Shown here piece by piece: positions 1 to 9,130 of a stretch of DNA of 33,738 nucleotides. Origin of the DNA: Aquisalimonas sp. (GTDB lineage Bacteria > Pseudomonadota > Gammaproteobacteria > Nitrococcales > Aquisalimonadaceae); NCBI GenBank assembly GCA_007126095.1, contig SLBZ01000006.1, positions 1 through 33,738 on the forward strand. Reading direction: 5' to 3'. Every line of letters begins with the position of its first letter. Within the stretch, counting starts at the first letter, position 1. A program made the translations under genes and the position numbers. The notes under the pieces are model-generated. The model made no database searches, was not told where the DNA came from, and worked only from the letters and a program-made list of their open reading frames with translations.

Positions 1-749
1 ACCACGTCGATGCCGAAGGCCTGCATGGACTCCTTGTCGCCCTTGGCGTCATAGGCTTCCAGGCGCTTGCGCAGCCAGCGCGGAATGTCCGCACCGCACA
101 TGTCGGAGAAGCGGGCCAGCTGCTGGAAGTTCACGATGGGCATGATGCCCGGCACGATGGGGATGGTGATCCCCATCTTCTCGCAGCTCTCCACGAAGCG
201 GTAGTAGCCCTCCGGCGCAAAGAAGTACTGGCTCATGGCGCTGTCCGCGCCGGCCTCCACCTTGCGCTTGAAGTTCTCCAGGTCGCTGAAGGCATCCTTG
301 GCTTCCGGGTGAATCTCCGGATAGCAGCCCACCTCGATGTGGAAGTGGTCGCCGTGCTCCTGGCGGATGAACTCCACCAGCTCATTGGCGTACTTGAAGT
401 GGCCCGGGCCACCGCCGGTTCCGGACGGCATGTCACCGCGCAGGGCGACGATGTTGCGGATGCCGTTCTCGCGATAGCGGTTCAGCAGCTCACGGATGCT
501 GTCCGGCGTGGCATCGATGCACGACAGGTGCGGTGCCACGTCGATGCCGGAGCGCTTCTGGATATCGATTACCGTCTCGAACGTACGCTCGCGCGTGGAG
601 CCCCCCGCGCCGAAGGTCACCGAGAACAGGCGCGGCCCCAGCGCCTGCAGGCGCTCGCGGGTCTTGCGCAGCCGTTCTTCCCCTTCGTCGTTCTTGGGCG
701 GGAAGAACTCGAAACTGAAAACCGGTGAGTGTTTTTTCTGGGATTCCAT
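1..749 (-). CDS. metF: 5,10-methylenetetrahydrofolate reductase, 3' end outside window
   Basis: MetF reduces 5,10-methylene-THF to 5-methyl-THF with an FAD cofactor, supplying the methyl group for methionine synthesis. The visible 249 residues show the family start motif FEFFPPK (residues 13-19, with the catalytic Glu at 14) and LRGD (103-106, carrying the flavin-contacting Asp). About 30-40 C-terminal residues lie beyond position 1. The ATG at 749 is preceded by a GGGGGTG ribosome binding site. It is the last visible gene of the minus-strand cluster and lies 118 bp after ahcY, so it closes the SAM cycle used by the betaine methyltransferases upstream. The identification is firm; only the C terminus is unseen. 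Confidence 0.96.
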   Translation of the reverse strand, partial: MESQKKHSPVFSFEFFPPKNDEGEERLRKTRERLQALGPRLFSVTFGAGGSTRERTFETVIDIQKRSGIDVAPHLSCIDATPDSIRELLNRYRENGIRNIVALRGDMPSGTGGGPGHFKYANELVEFIRQEHGDHFHIEVGCYPEIHPEAKDAFSDLENFKRKVEAGADSAMSQYFFAPEGYYRFVESCEKMGITIPIVPGIMPIVNFQQLARFSDMCGADIPRWLRKRLEAYDAKGDKESMQAFGIDV

Positions 750-778
750 AATCACCCCCGTGATTCGGGATTGGCCGC

Positions 779-850
779 GCGGGCCGGCCAATTGCCGGCC
801 CGCTGGCAGGGGTGGCAACGCAGCGGCCTCCGCCGCCCGTTGCGCACCCC
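779..850 (-). other. Two consecutive stem-loops between ahcY and metF
   Basis: Two stable stems lie in the 118-bp gap. The first met by a polymerase leaving ahcY has arms 809-820 and 838-850: 12 paired bases with one bulged G at 844, and a small inner GCGG/CCGC hairpin. The second has perfect 10-bp arms 779-788 and 794-803 around a CAATT loop. Neither is followed by a T run. They could be a factor-dependent termination or processing region that lowers metF relative to ahcY, or 3' end stabilisers. The structure is seen in the sequence; the role is inferred. Confidence 0.5.
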
Positions 851-867
851 AGGCGTGAATACGCCGA

Positions 868-2274
<1,407 letters not shown>

Positions 2275-2297
2275 TGTTGCTGACTCCGATTCTCTAC

Positions 2298-2367
2298 AGC
2301 GCAGTTCGTATGAGTAGGCATCCGGCTGAGCCTGGCAGGCTTCTGGCCTGTTGCAGCGCTCCTCAGC
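2298..2367 (-). promoter_or_regulatory. SAH riboswitch upstream of ahcY
   Basis: The minus-strand leader of ahcY matches the SAH riboswitch architecture. Helix P1 pairs GCTGAG (2367-2362) with CTCAGC (2330-2325). The conserved core GAGGAGCGCTGCAAC follows the first P1 strand, and a small AGGC...GCCT hairpin precedes the conserved CCAGGCTCAG. A pseudoknot can form between AGCGC (2360-2356) and GCGCT (2302-2298). The ahcY Shine-Dalgarno (about 2286-2283) lies just after the pseudoknot strand and the ATG is at 2274. In this family SAH binding turns expression on. The placement directly before ahcY is the canonical one. Assigned by eye from remembered consensus, not by covariance search. Confidence 0.9.
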
Positions 2368-2373
2368 GGGACG

Positions 2374-2398
2374 GCCGACCGCGGTATCCGCGGCCGGC
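2374..2398 (-). other. Hairpin just upstream of the SAH riboswitch
   Basis: Arms 2374-2384 and 2388-2398 pair over 11 positions with one A-C mismatch around a TAT loop; the centre is CCGCGG-TAT-CCGCGG. It abuts the riboswitch aptamer on its 5' side. It may insulate the aptamer from upstream metK RNA or belong to metK termination. The structure is visible; the function is unknown. Confidence 0.4.
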
Positions 2399-2449
2399 AA
2401 CCCTCACGCAGTACCCTCGGGCGCTGCGTGGACACTGATTAAGTCACGC

Positions 2450-2478
2450 CTTGCCGGGAATGGTCCACCCCCGGCAAG
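2450..2478 (-). terminator. Hairpin after metK, possible terminator
   Basis: Perfect 9-bp arms CTTGCCGGG (2450-2458) and CCCGGCAAG (2470-2478) are separated by 11 bases, starting 15 bases after the metK stop codon. A T tract is absent, so it is not a textbook intrinsic terminator. It could end or attenuate the methyltransferase-metK transcript before the separately controlled ahcY unit. Confidence 0.45.
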
Positions 2479-2492
2479 CCTGGCACATCGGC

Positions 2493-3653
2493 TCAGAGGC
2501 CGGCGGCGTCCTTCAGGGCGGCGGCCTTGTCGGTCCGCTCCCAGGTGAACTCCTCGTCTTCGCGGCCGAAGTGGCCGTAGGACGCGGTCTTGGAGTAGAT
2601 CGGACGCAGCAGGTCCAGCGTGTTGACGATGCCGAACGGACGCAGGTCGAACTGGTCGCGCACGATCTTCTCGATCTTGGCTTCGTCGATCTTGGCCGTG
2701 CCGAAGGTCTCGACCATCACGGAGGTGGGCTCGGCCACGCCGATGGCGTAGGAGAGCTGCACCTCGCACTTGCTGGCCAGGCCGGCAGCGACCACGTTCT
2801 TGGCCACGTAGCGTGCGGCGTAGGCAGCGGAGCGGTCCACCTTGGACGGGTCCTTGCCGGAGAAGGCACCGCCGCCGTGACGGGCCATGCCGCCGTAGGT
2901 GTCGACGATGATCTTCCGGCCGGTCAGACCGCAGTCACCCATCGGCCCACCGACCACGAAACGGCCGGTCGGGTTGATGTGGAACTTGGTGTTGTTGTCG
3001 ATCCACTTGGCCGGCAGCACCGGCTTGATGATCTCTTCCATCACCGATTCGTGGATCTCGTTGTCGCTGACCTCTTCGGAGTGCTGGGTGGACAGCACCA
3101 CGGCGTCGACGCCCACGGCCACATCGTCTTCGTAGCGCAGGGTCACCTGGCTCTTGGCGTCCGGGCGCAGCCACTTCAGCTTGCCGTTGGCCATCAGGGT
3201 AGCCTGCTGTTCCACCAGGCGGTGGGCGTAGTTGATGGCCGCCGGCATGTAGACGTCGGTCTCGTCGCAGGCGTAACCGAACATGATGCCCTGGTCGCCG
3301 GCACCCTGGTCTTCGGGCAGCTTGCGCTCGACGCCTTGGTTAATGTCCGGGGACTGCTTGCCCAGCGCGTTGATGAAGGCGCAGGTGTCCGCGTCGAAGC
3401 CCATGTCGGAGGAGGTGTAGCCGATGCGCTTGGTGGTGGCGCGGGCAATGTCCTCGAAGGGCACGTTGGCGGTGGTCTTGAGCTCGCCGGCCAGCATGAT
3501 CATGCCGGTGGTGGTCAGCGTTTCACAGGCAACCTTGGCCTTCGGGTCCTGCTCCAGAATGGCGTCCAGCACCGCATCGGAGATCTGGTCGGCCATCTTG
3601 TCCGGGTGACCGGCGGAGACGGACTCCGAAGTAAACATGTAAGACTTGCTCAT
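2493..3653 (-). CDS. metK: S-adenosylmethionine synthetase (methionine adenosyltransferase)
   Basis: MetK makes SAM from methionine and ATP. The 386-residue product is of normal length and shows GHPDK (15-19), the [10 protein letters not shown] motif near residue 120, and the glycine-rich [17 protein letters not shown] loop near 260. The ATG at 3653 follows an AGAGGAG ribosome binding site. It lies 81 bp downstream of the dimethylglycine methyltransferase gene on the same strand. That gap has a possible 7-bp GC stem (3692-3698 with 3722-3728) but no recognisable SAM riboswitch. It probably shares the methyltransferase transcript, which would tie SAM supply to betaine synthesis. Confidence 0.98.
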   Translation of the reverse strand: MSKSYMFTSESVSAGHPDKMADQISDAVLDAILEQDPKAKVACETLTTTGMIMLAGELKTTANVPFEDIARATTKRIGYTSSDMGFDADTCAFINALGKQSPDINQGVERKLPEDQGAGDQGIMFGYACDETDVYMPAAINYAHRLVEQQATLMANGKLKWLRPDAKSQVTLRYEDDVAVGVDAVVLSTQHSEEVSDNEIHESVMEEIIKPVLPAKWIDNNTKFHINPTGRFVVGGPMGDCGLTGRKIIVDTYGGMARHGGGAFSGKDPSKVDRSAAYAARYVAKNVVAAGLASKCEVQLSYAIGVAEPTSVMVETFGTAKIDEAKIEKIVRDQFDLRPFGIVNTLDLLRPIYSKTASYGHFGREDEEFTWERTDKAAALKDAAGL

Positions 3654-3734
3654 TGTTGCTCCTCTCTATTGAGTAATCCGTGTCGATAGCCGGGGCGGTG
3701 CGCCGCTGCGTCGGCAGGGGCCCGCCCCCGCGCA

Positions 3735-4574
3735 TCACGCCTTGCGGAAACGGAAAATGCCCCAGGCCAGGTAGCCGTTGTTGCCACCGTTAACCCAGTG
3801 CTGCAGGCCGGCTTTCATCCGCTCGATGTACTCCGGCGAAATCTCGCCCTCGAGACTCGCCTCGCGGCGTTTCGTCTCTTCCAGCACCCGGCCGTAGTGG
3901 CGCGGCAGCTGGTGGGCGTGGTCCTCGTAGTCGATCTCTTCGAGACCGTACTTCTTCGCAGTCTCCCGATAGAACCCGGGCGACCCCAGGGTCTCCAGGT
4001 GAATCCGATCCAGGATCGGCTGCAGTACGCCCTCCGGGCAGTCATCCGCCTGCATCGGGTCGGTGAAGATCAGCACGCCGCCCGGCTTGAGCACGCGCGC
4101 TGCTTCCTCAATGACCTTCTCACGGTTGCCGCTGTGCAGGAAGGAATCCTGGGACCAGACCACGTCGAAGTGGTTATCCGGGTAAGGAATCTCCTCGAAG
4201 CTGGCGTCCAGCACCTCGATCAGGTGATCCAGGCCTACCGCACGGTTCATCTCGCGGTCGCGCTCGTTCTCCACCTCCGACAGGTTCAGCGCCACCACGG
4301 GGCAGCCGAACGACGAGGCGAGATAGCGGGCGGTGCCGCCGTAGCCGGCGCCGAGGTCCAGAACCTTGTGCTCCGGGGTCAGCTCGCCCAGCAGATCGCC
4401 CATGTGGGCAACGGTGCGGCGACTGGCATCGGCGATGGGCTCCTCGTCATCCTCGTAGAGGCCGACGTGAATGTCCTCGCCGCCCCATACCCGGTGGTAG
4501 AAGCGGTCCGCATCGTCACTATTGTAGTACTCGCGCGCCGTCGCGACGGCGCCGCTGTAGTTCTGACTGCTCAT
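3735..4574 (-). CDS. sdmt: Sarcosine/dimethylglycine N-methyltransferase (betaine synthesis)
   Basis: This enzyme carries out the last methylations of the glycine-to-betaine pathway, sarcosine to dimethylglycine to glycine betaine, with SAM as donor. The 279-residue acidic protein has the class I methyltransferase motif VLDLGAGYGG (71-80), a post-I acidic region, and a motif IV-like FDVVWSQDSFLHSG segment. The N-terminal YYNSDDADRFYHRVWGGEDIH stretch is typical of halophile SDMT proteins. Its ATG overlaps the stop codon of the upstream glycine methyltransferase in an ATGA, implying translational coupling. Family recognition and the partner gene make the assignment strong. The exact split of the three methylation steps between the two enzymes cannot be read from sequence. 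Confidence 0.95.
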   Translation of the reverse strand: MSSQNYSGAVATAREYYNSDDADRFYHRVWGGEDIHVGLYEDDEEPIADASRRTVAHMGDLLGELTPEHKVLDLGAGYGGTARYLASSFGCPVVALNLSEVENERDREMNRAVGLDHLIEVLDASFEEIPYPDNHFDVVWSQDSFLHSGNREKVIEEAARVLKPGGVLIFTDPMQADDCPEGVLQPILDRIHLETLGSPGFYRETAKKYGLEEIDYEDHAHQLPRHYGRVLEETKRREASLEGEISPEYIERMKAGLQHWVNGGNNGYLAWGIFRFRKA

Positions 4575-5386
4575 TGTTCGTCCTCCACATAACTCTTCTC
4601 GGCGAAGTGGATGAAGAAGTCCGGCTCGCTCTCGCGGTAGGTCTCCTTGAAATCGCCGTAGGTCTGGATGTCCTGGAACCCGACCTCGCGCATGAGACGG
4701 CGTGCATAGGCCTTGCGCAGCGGGAACATGTTCAGGTGGTAGACGGAGTCATCCGGGAAGGCGTAGCGGAAGCGGGTCAGGCCCGGGTCGACGTACTCGG
4801 GGTAGACCGAAATGTCGTTGCCGCAGTAGTAGTACGTGTGCTTGCTGGAGTAGCCGTGGTCCAGAATGGAGTCGTAGTTCCGCTGGTCCAGGATCAGCAC
4901 ACCGTCGTGGTTCAGCGCGGAATAGAACTCCGCCAGCGTCTTGCGGCGATCGTTCTCGTTGAACAGGTGGGTGAAGGAGTTGCCGAGGCAGATCACCGCG
5001 TCGTAGCGGCCGTTGATGTCCCGGTTCAGCTGGCGCCAGTCGGCCTGCACCGTGCGCAGGATATGTCCGCGCTTGCGGCCGTTCTCGAACGCCTTGGCGA
5101 GCATGTCGGCGCTGCCATCGGCGCTGACCACGTCAAAGCCGGCCTCGATCAGCCGAACCGAGTGGAAGCCGGTGCCGCAGGCAACGTCCAGGATACGCTT
5201 GACGCCACGCTCCTTCAGCGTCTGGATGAAGAAATCGCCCTCGCTCTCCGCGCGGCTGTCCCAGTCGATCAGGTCGTCCCATTTGTCGACAAAGCCGTCG
5301 TTGTACTCTTTTACGTAGTGATCCGTGTCGCGACATTCCTCGGGTTTCGGCCCGAAAGCCTGATCTTTACTTGCTGTCGAAGACAT
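4571..5386 (-). CDS. gsmt: Glycine/sarcosine N-methyltransferase (betaine synthesis)
   Basis: This enzyme starts betaine synthesis by methylating glycine to sarcosine and then dimethylglycine with SAM. The 271-residue protein has SAM-binding motif I, ILDVACGTGFHS, from residue 65, and the substrate-region sequence SFTHLFNENDRRK. Its N-terminal YNDGFVDKWDDLIDWDSRAESEG resembles GSMTs of extreme halophiles such as Halorhodospira. The frame is open to 5539, but the ATG at 5386 has a strong GGGAGGTAAC ribosome binding site and gives the family N terminus. It is the first gene of the cluster and overlaps SDMT by 4 nt. A terminator-like hairpin lies about 25 bp before the start codon, which could make expression conditional. 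Confidence 0.95.
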   Translation of the reverse strand: MSSTASKDQAFGPKPEECRDTDHYVKEYNDGFVDKWDDLIDWDSRAESEGDFFIQTLKERGVKRILDVACGTGFHSVRLIEAGFDVVSADGSADMLAKAFENGRKRGHILRTVQADWRQLNRDINGRYDAVICLGNSFTHLFNENDRRKTLAEFYSALNHDGVLILDQRNYDSILDHGYSSKHTYYYCGNDISVYPEYVDPGLTRFRYAFPDDSVYHLNMFPLRKAYARRLMREVGFQDIQTYGDFKETYRESEPDFFIHFAEKSYVEDEQ

Positions 5387-5410
5387 AGTGTTACCTCCCA
5401 CCGTCCAGGG

Positions 5411-5457
5411 AAAAATGCGTGCAGCTGGCACGCGGCCGGCCCGGGGTGTCAGGTGCC
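5411..5457 (-). promoter_or_regulatory. Possible transcription attenuator in the betaine operon leader
   Basis: Read on the minus strand, arms GCGTGC (5433-5428) and GCACGC (5422-5417) form a 6-bp stem with a 5-nt loop. A TTTTT run (5415-5411) follows one base later, ending 24 bases before the gsmt start codon. This is a compact intrinsic-terminator shape in an otherwise T-poor region. Just upstream, GGCAC (5457-5453) can pair with GTGCC (5431-5427), which takes bases from the terminator's left arm and would make an alternative fold. The stems are short, so chance is possible. The inferred role is conditional readthrough into the osmoprotectant genes. Confidence 0.4.
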
Positions 5458-5802
5458 CGTAATTCAAAACCTGAACCACGAATGGTCTGGATGGACGAAT
5501 CCGTCTCCAAACCCGCTGGCTCGGCGAAAACAGCTGCACTGTTGCTGATCAACCGCAATGGTGGTGTGCGGCCGGCAGCTTGCTTGCGGAACCCAGACGT
5601 CTGCTGAGCGCCCGCACTGAAAAAAAGTTGATTGTTTTTGGCCGCAGAGCAGGACGGGGAAACCTGGTGATGCAGGTCATCCAGCTCCGGCAGCCCGAAG
5701 GACACGCAACGCGTCGCTTTGCAGACGCGGTGCCTGGGTCGACGTACGAGTCGCCTTGTGTATGTGGCGAGCGTCCAGTACGTGACGAAGGGCGTATTAT
5801 TC

Positions 5803-5829
5803 GCTGAGCCAGGACAGGTCCGGCTCAGC
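5803..5829 (+). repeat. Inverted repeat downstream of a possible tkt -10 box
   Basis: GCTGAGCC (5803-5810) and GGCTCAGC (5822-5829) are perfect 8-bp arms separated by 11 bases. The element starts two bases after TATTAT (5795-5800), so it would overlap or directly follow the transcription start of tkt. It could be an operator for a regulator of carbon metabolism or a 5' leader hairpin. No known regulator site was recognised. Confidence 0.4.
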
Positions 5830-6033
5830 CTCCCCCTAAACTATCGTGTTCTGAGAGGATTTCAACCATTGTGAATGGCCACCCTGGGGAAACCGGCTCC
5901 GGGAGCGGCGCTCGGCGCCGGTCCCGGCTGTCTTGCCCGAGGCCGTGGATTTCGAGACAATTCACGGCTTTCAGTGTGCCCGGTGTGTCCGGGCGGCTGT
6001 CGACTCCACCTGCAGACCCGGAGACTGTCGCTG

Positions 6034-8034
6034 ATGCCCTCTCGTCGTGAACTTGCCAATGCGATCCGTGCCCTGAGCATGGACGCCGTCCAGCAAGCAA
6101 AGTCCGGTCACCCGGGGGCGCCCATGGGCATGGCGGATATTGCCGAAGTGCTGTGGAACGATCACCTTCGGCACAACCCTGCCAACCCTGACTGGTGGAA
6201 CCGGGATCGTTTCGTGCTCTCGAACGGGCACGGTTCCATGTTGCTGTACAGCCTGCTGCACCTCTCCGGTTACGACCTGGGCATGAACGACATCCGCCAG
6301 TTCCGCCAGCTTGGTTCGCGGACTCCGGGGCACCCGGAACTCGGGTATACGCCAGGCGTCGAGACGACCACCGGCCCGCTCGGCCAGGGGCTGGCCAACG
6401 CCGTGGGCATGGCGCTGGCGGAGAAGATTCTGGCCGCGCAGTTCAACCGGCCCGGTCACGAACTGGTCAACCACCACACCTACTGTTTTGCCGGCGACGG
6501 CTGCCTCATGGAGGGCATCTCCCACGAGGCGTGCTCTCTTGCCGGAACGCTCGGGCTCGGCAAGCTGATCGTCTTCTATGACGATAACGGCATTTCCATC
6601 GACGGCAAGGTCGAGGGCTGGTTCACCGACAATACGCCCGCGCGGTTCCGCGCCTACGGCTGGCACGTGATCGCCGACGTGGACGGGCACGACAGTGAGG
6701 CCATTGATGCCGCAATCCGCAAGGCGCGCCACGAGTCTGACAGGCCGACGCTGATCTGCTGCAAGACCGTGATCGGTTTCGGTGCCCCCAATGCTTGCGG
6801 CAGTCACAGCGTCCACGGTGCGCCCCTGGGTGATGACGAGATCCAGGCTACCCGCGAGTTCCTGAAGTGGGAGCATGGGCCGTTCGAAGTGCCTGATTCC
6901 GTTTACCAGGGATGGGACGCCCGCGCGGCCGGCGCCGCGGCGGAGGAGGCGTGGCAGCGCGTTCACGAGGACTACCGGCGGGCTCACCCGGAGCTGGCGG
7001 CCGAGTTCGAACGGCGCATGCAGGGGGCTCTGCCCGCGACATTTGGGGAGCACGCGGATGACCTCACCCGCAAGGCGGCCGAGGGCGGCGAGTCCGTCGC
7101 CAGCCGCAAGGCATCGGAGAAGGCGTTGGAGGGCTTTGGTCCCTACCTGCCGGATCTGCTCGGCGGTTCCGCCGACCTCACCGGCTCCAACAACACCCGC
7201 TGGTCCGGGTGCACGCCGGTGACCGCGGCGGACGGTGACGGCAACTACATCTTCTATGGCGTGCGTGAGTTCGCCATGACGGCGATCCAGAACGGCATCG
7301 CACTCCACGGGGGCTTCATCCCCTACGGTGGCACCTTCCTGGTGTTCTCCGATTACGCCCGTAACGCCGTGCGCATGGCAGCGCTCATGGGCCAGCGTAA
7401 CGTGATGGTCTACACCCACGATTCCATCGGTCTCGGTGAAGACGGCCCGACGCACCAGCCCGTCGAGCACCTGGCCAGCCTGCGCATGATTCCCAATCTC
7501 AGCCTGTGGCGGCCGTGCGACACAGTGGAGACCGTGGTGGCCTGGCGGGCCGCCATCGAGCGCACGGACGGGCCGACTGCGCTGGTGTTCAGCAGGCAGG
7601 GCCTGCCCTATCAGGAACGTACCCCGGACCAGATCGACGCCATCCGCCGTGGAGGGTACGTGCTGCGCGACAGCGGCAGCACCCCGGAACTGATCCTCAT
7701 CGCTACTGGTGCGGAGGTCGGTCTGGCCGTGGAGGCCTGGGAGCGACTGCAGGCCGACGGCGTAGCCGCGCGGGTGGTTTCCATGCCGGCGGTGGACCTG
7801 TTCGAGGCCCAGGACGACGCCTACCGGGAAGGGGTGCTCCCCGCCGCCTGCGATCGCCGCGTGGCCATCGAGGCGGCATCGGCCGAATACTGGCATCGCT
7901 TCGTGGGACCCCGCGGTCGCGTTGTGGGCATGCGCGGCTTTGGTGAATCCGCACCGGCCAGCGACCTGTTCAAGCACTTCGGCTTCACCGTCGACAACGT
8001 GCTTGCCCAGGCGCGCGCCGTGCTCGGTCACTGA
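6034..8034 (+). CDS. tkt: Transketolase
   Basis: Transketolase moves two-carbon ketol units between sugar phosphates, using thiamine diphosphate. It serves the non-oxidative pentose phosphate pathway and, in autotrophs, the Calvin cycle. The 666-residue product is of normal length. The ThDP-binding motif begins GDGCLMEG at 154 and continues to FYDDN. The pyrimidine-domain GVREFAM and EDGPTHQP motifs are present. The frame is open to 5875, but ATG 6034, with GGAG upstream, gives the family N terminus [18 protein letters not shown]. It is followed after one base by epd, so the two genes are surely co-transcribed. Confidence 0.98.
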   Translation: MPSRRELANAIRALSMDAVQQAKSGHPGAPMGMADIAEVLWNDHLRHNPANPDWWNRDRFVLSNGHGSMLLYSLLHLSGYDLGMNDIRQFRQLGSRTPGHPELGYTPGVETTTGPLGQGLANAVGMALAEKILAAQFNRPGHELVNHHTYCFAGDGCLMEGISHEACSLAGTLGLGKLIVFYDDNGISIDGKVEGWFTDNTPARFRAYGWHVIADVDGHDSEAIDAAIRKARHESDRPTLICCKTVIGFGAPNACGSHSVHGAPLGDDEIQATREFLKWEHGPFEVPDSVYQGWDARAAGAAAEEAWQRVHEDYRRAHPELAAEFERRMQGALPATFGEHADDLTRKAAEGGESVASRKASEKALEGFGPYLPDLLGGSADLTGSNNTRWSGCTPVTAADGDGNYIFYGVREFAMTAIQNGIALHGGFIPYGGTFLVFSDYARNAVRMAALMGQRNVMVYTHDSIGLGEDGPTHQPVEHLASLRMIPNLSLWRPCDTVETVVAWRAAIERTDGPTALVFSRQGLPYQERTPDQIDAIRRGGYVLRDSGSTPELILIATGAEVGLAVEAWERLQADGVAARVVSMPAVDLFEAQDDAYREGVLPAACDRRVAIEAASAEYWHRFVGPRGRVVGMRGFGESAPASDLFKHFGFTVDNVLAQARAVLGH

Positions 8035-8035
8035 A

Positions 8036-9052
8036 ATGCTGCGCCTCGCCATCAATGGCTATGGCCGCGTTGGCCGCTGTATCCTGCGCGCCCTGCACGA
8101 GGGCGACCGCCGGGATCGCATGACGGTCGTTGCCATCAACGAGCCCGCAGATCTGGGAAGCATCGCCCACCTCACCCGCTTCGACTCCACGCATGGGGCC
8201 TTTCCCGGGTGCGTGGAGGTGGAAGGCCGGGACCTGGTGGTGGATGGGCAGCACATCGCCGTAAGCCACGCCAGCGAGCCCGAGGACATCAACTGGGGCG
8301 CCCACGACGTGGATCTGGTGCTGGAGTGCTCCGGCAGTTTCAGCCACCGGGCCGACGCTGAACGCCACCTGGCCGCAGGAGCGCCGCGGCTGCTGATCTC
8401 CCACCCAATGGCCGACGCCGCGGATGTGGACCTGACCGTGGTGCAGGGCGTCAATGCGAACGCGTTGAAGGCCGAGTACCGGCTGGTATCCAATGCCTCG
8501 TGCAGTACCAACTGCCTGCTACCGGTGTTGCAGCTTCTGCAGGGCTACGTGGGCATCGAGGCGGCCAGCGTCACCACGGTGCACTCGGTGATGAACGATC
8601 AACCGCTGGTGGATGGCTATCACGCCTCCGACCTGCGTCGCACGCGCTCTGCGCTGGCATCCATCGTGCCCGTCTCCACCGGGCTGGCCCGCGGGATTGC
8701 GCGGTTCATGCCGGAGTTGACCGACCGCATCCATGCGCAGCACCTGCGCGTGCCGACGCTGAATGTCTCGGCAATGGACGTGAGTCTGCAGCTGAATAGG
8801 CGCGTCGAAGCGGACGCCCTCAATGATCTGCTGAAGGCGGCCGCGGAAGGGCCGATGGCCGGCGTGCTCGGCTACAGCGATCGCGCACACGCGTCCACGG
8901 ACTTCAATCACGACCCGCGCTCCGTCATCGTAGACGGAACGCAGACGCGCGTCAGCGGCGACCTCGCGCACCTCATGCTCTGGTTCGACAACGAGTGGGG
9001 GTTCGCCAACCGGATGCTCGACGTGGCCGAACGGTGGCTCAGGACGGCCTGA
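8036..9052 (+). CDS. epd: D-erythrose-4-phosphate dehydrogenase (GapA-like family)
   Basis: Epd oxidises erythrose 4-phosphate to 4-phosphoerythronate, feeding pyridoxal phosphate synthesis. The 338-residue protein has the GAPDH fold signatures INGYGRVGR at the N terminus and the active-site SNASCSTN with Cys156, paired with His183. The sequence follows Epd rather than glycolytic GapA: HSVMNDQ replaces HAYTATQ, and FNHDPRSVIVDGTQTRVSG matches Epd closely. The tkt-epd-pgk order is also the usual setting for epd in gammaproteobacteria. The start ATG is one base past the tkt stop. A glycolytic or gluconeogenic GAPDH role cannot be excluded from sequence alone. Confidence 0.88.
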   Translation: MLRLAINGYGRVGRCILRALHEGDRRDRMTVVAINEPADLGSIAHLTRFDSTHGAFPGCVEVEGRDLVVDGQHIAVSHASEPEDINWGAHDVDLVLECSGSFSHRADAERHLAAGAPRLLISHPMADAADVDLTVVQGVNANALKAEYRLVSNASCSTNCLLPVLQLLQGYVGIEAASVTTVHSVMNDQPLVDGYHASDLRRTRSALASIVPVSTGLARGIARFMPELTDRIHAQHLRVPTLNVSAMDVSLQLNRRVEADALNDLLKAAAEGPMAGVLGYSDRAHASTDFNHDPRSVIVDGTQTRVSGDLAHLMLWFDNEWGFANRMLDVAERWLRTA

Positions 9053-9130
9053 TCACGCCTTGATCCTCCGCCCTCTGCGCCGTGTGGGCAACGCCGGCCC
9101 GTTTCATCGACCAACTGAAAGGAAGTGCCC

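Larger units (their letters stand above)
5387..6033. other. Divergent intergenic region between gsmt and tkt
   Basis: This 647-bp gap must carry the promoters for the betaine operon (minus) and tkt operon (plus). No credible gene was seen. There is an A/T-rich patch at 5619-5640 (runs of A and T, unusual for this GC-rich DNA), a 10-bp palindrome CAGACGTCTG at 5594-5603, and a TATTAT at 5795-5800 that could be a tkt -10 box, although no good -35 precedes it. The possible gsmt attenuator and an 8-bp inverted repeat at 5803-5829 are listed separately. I could not place a convincing gsmt promoter. Confidence 0.6.

Noticed and set aside
3654..3734. SAM riboswitch before metK
   Set aside because: The 81-bp gap has only a GC stem and a ribosome site; no SAM riboswitch core was seen.
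5580..5807. Small plus-strand open frame in the gsmt-tkt gap
   Set aside because: No convincing ribosome site, no recognisable protein features, and it runs through the presumed promoter region.
5971..8055. 694-residue open frame on the minus strand opposite transketolase
   Set aside because: It has no recognisable domain, its composition is His/Gly/Arg-rich as expected for an antisense frame, and tkt on the plus strand is certain.
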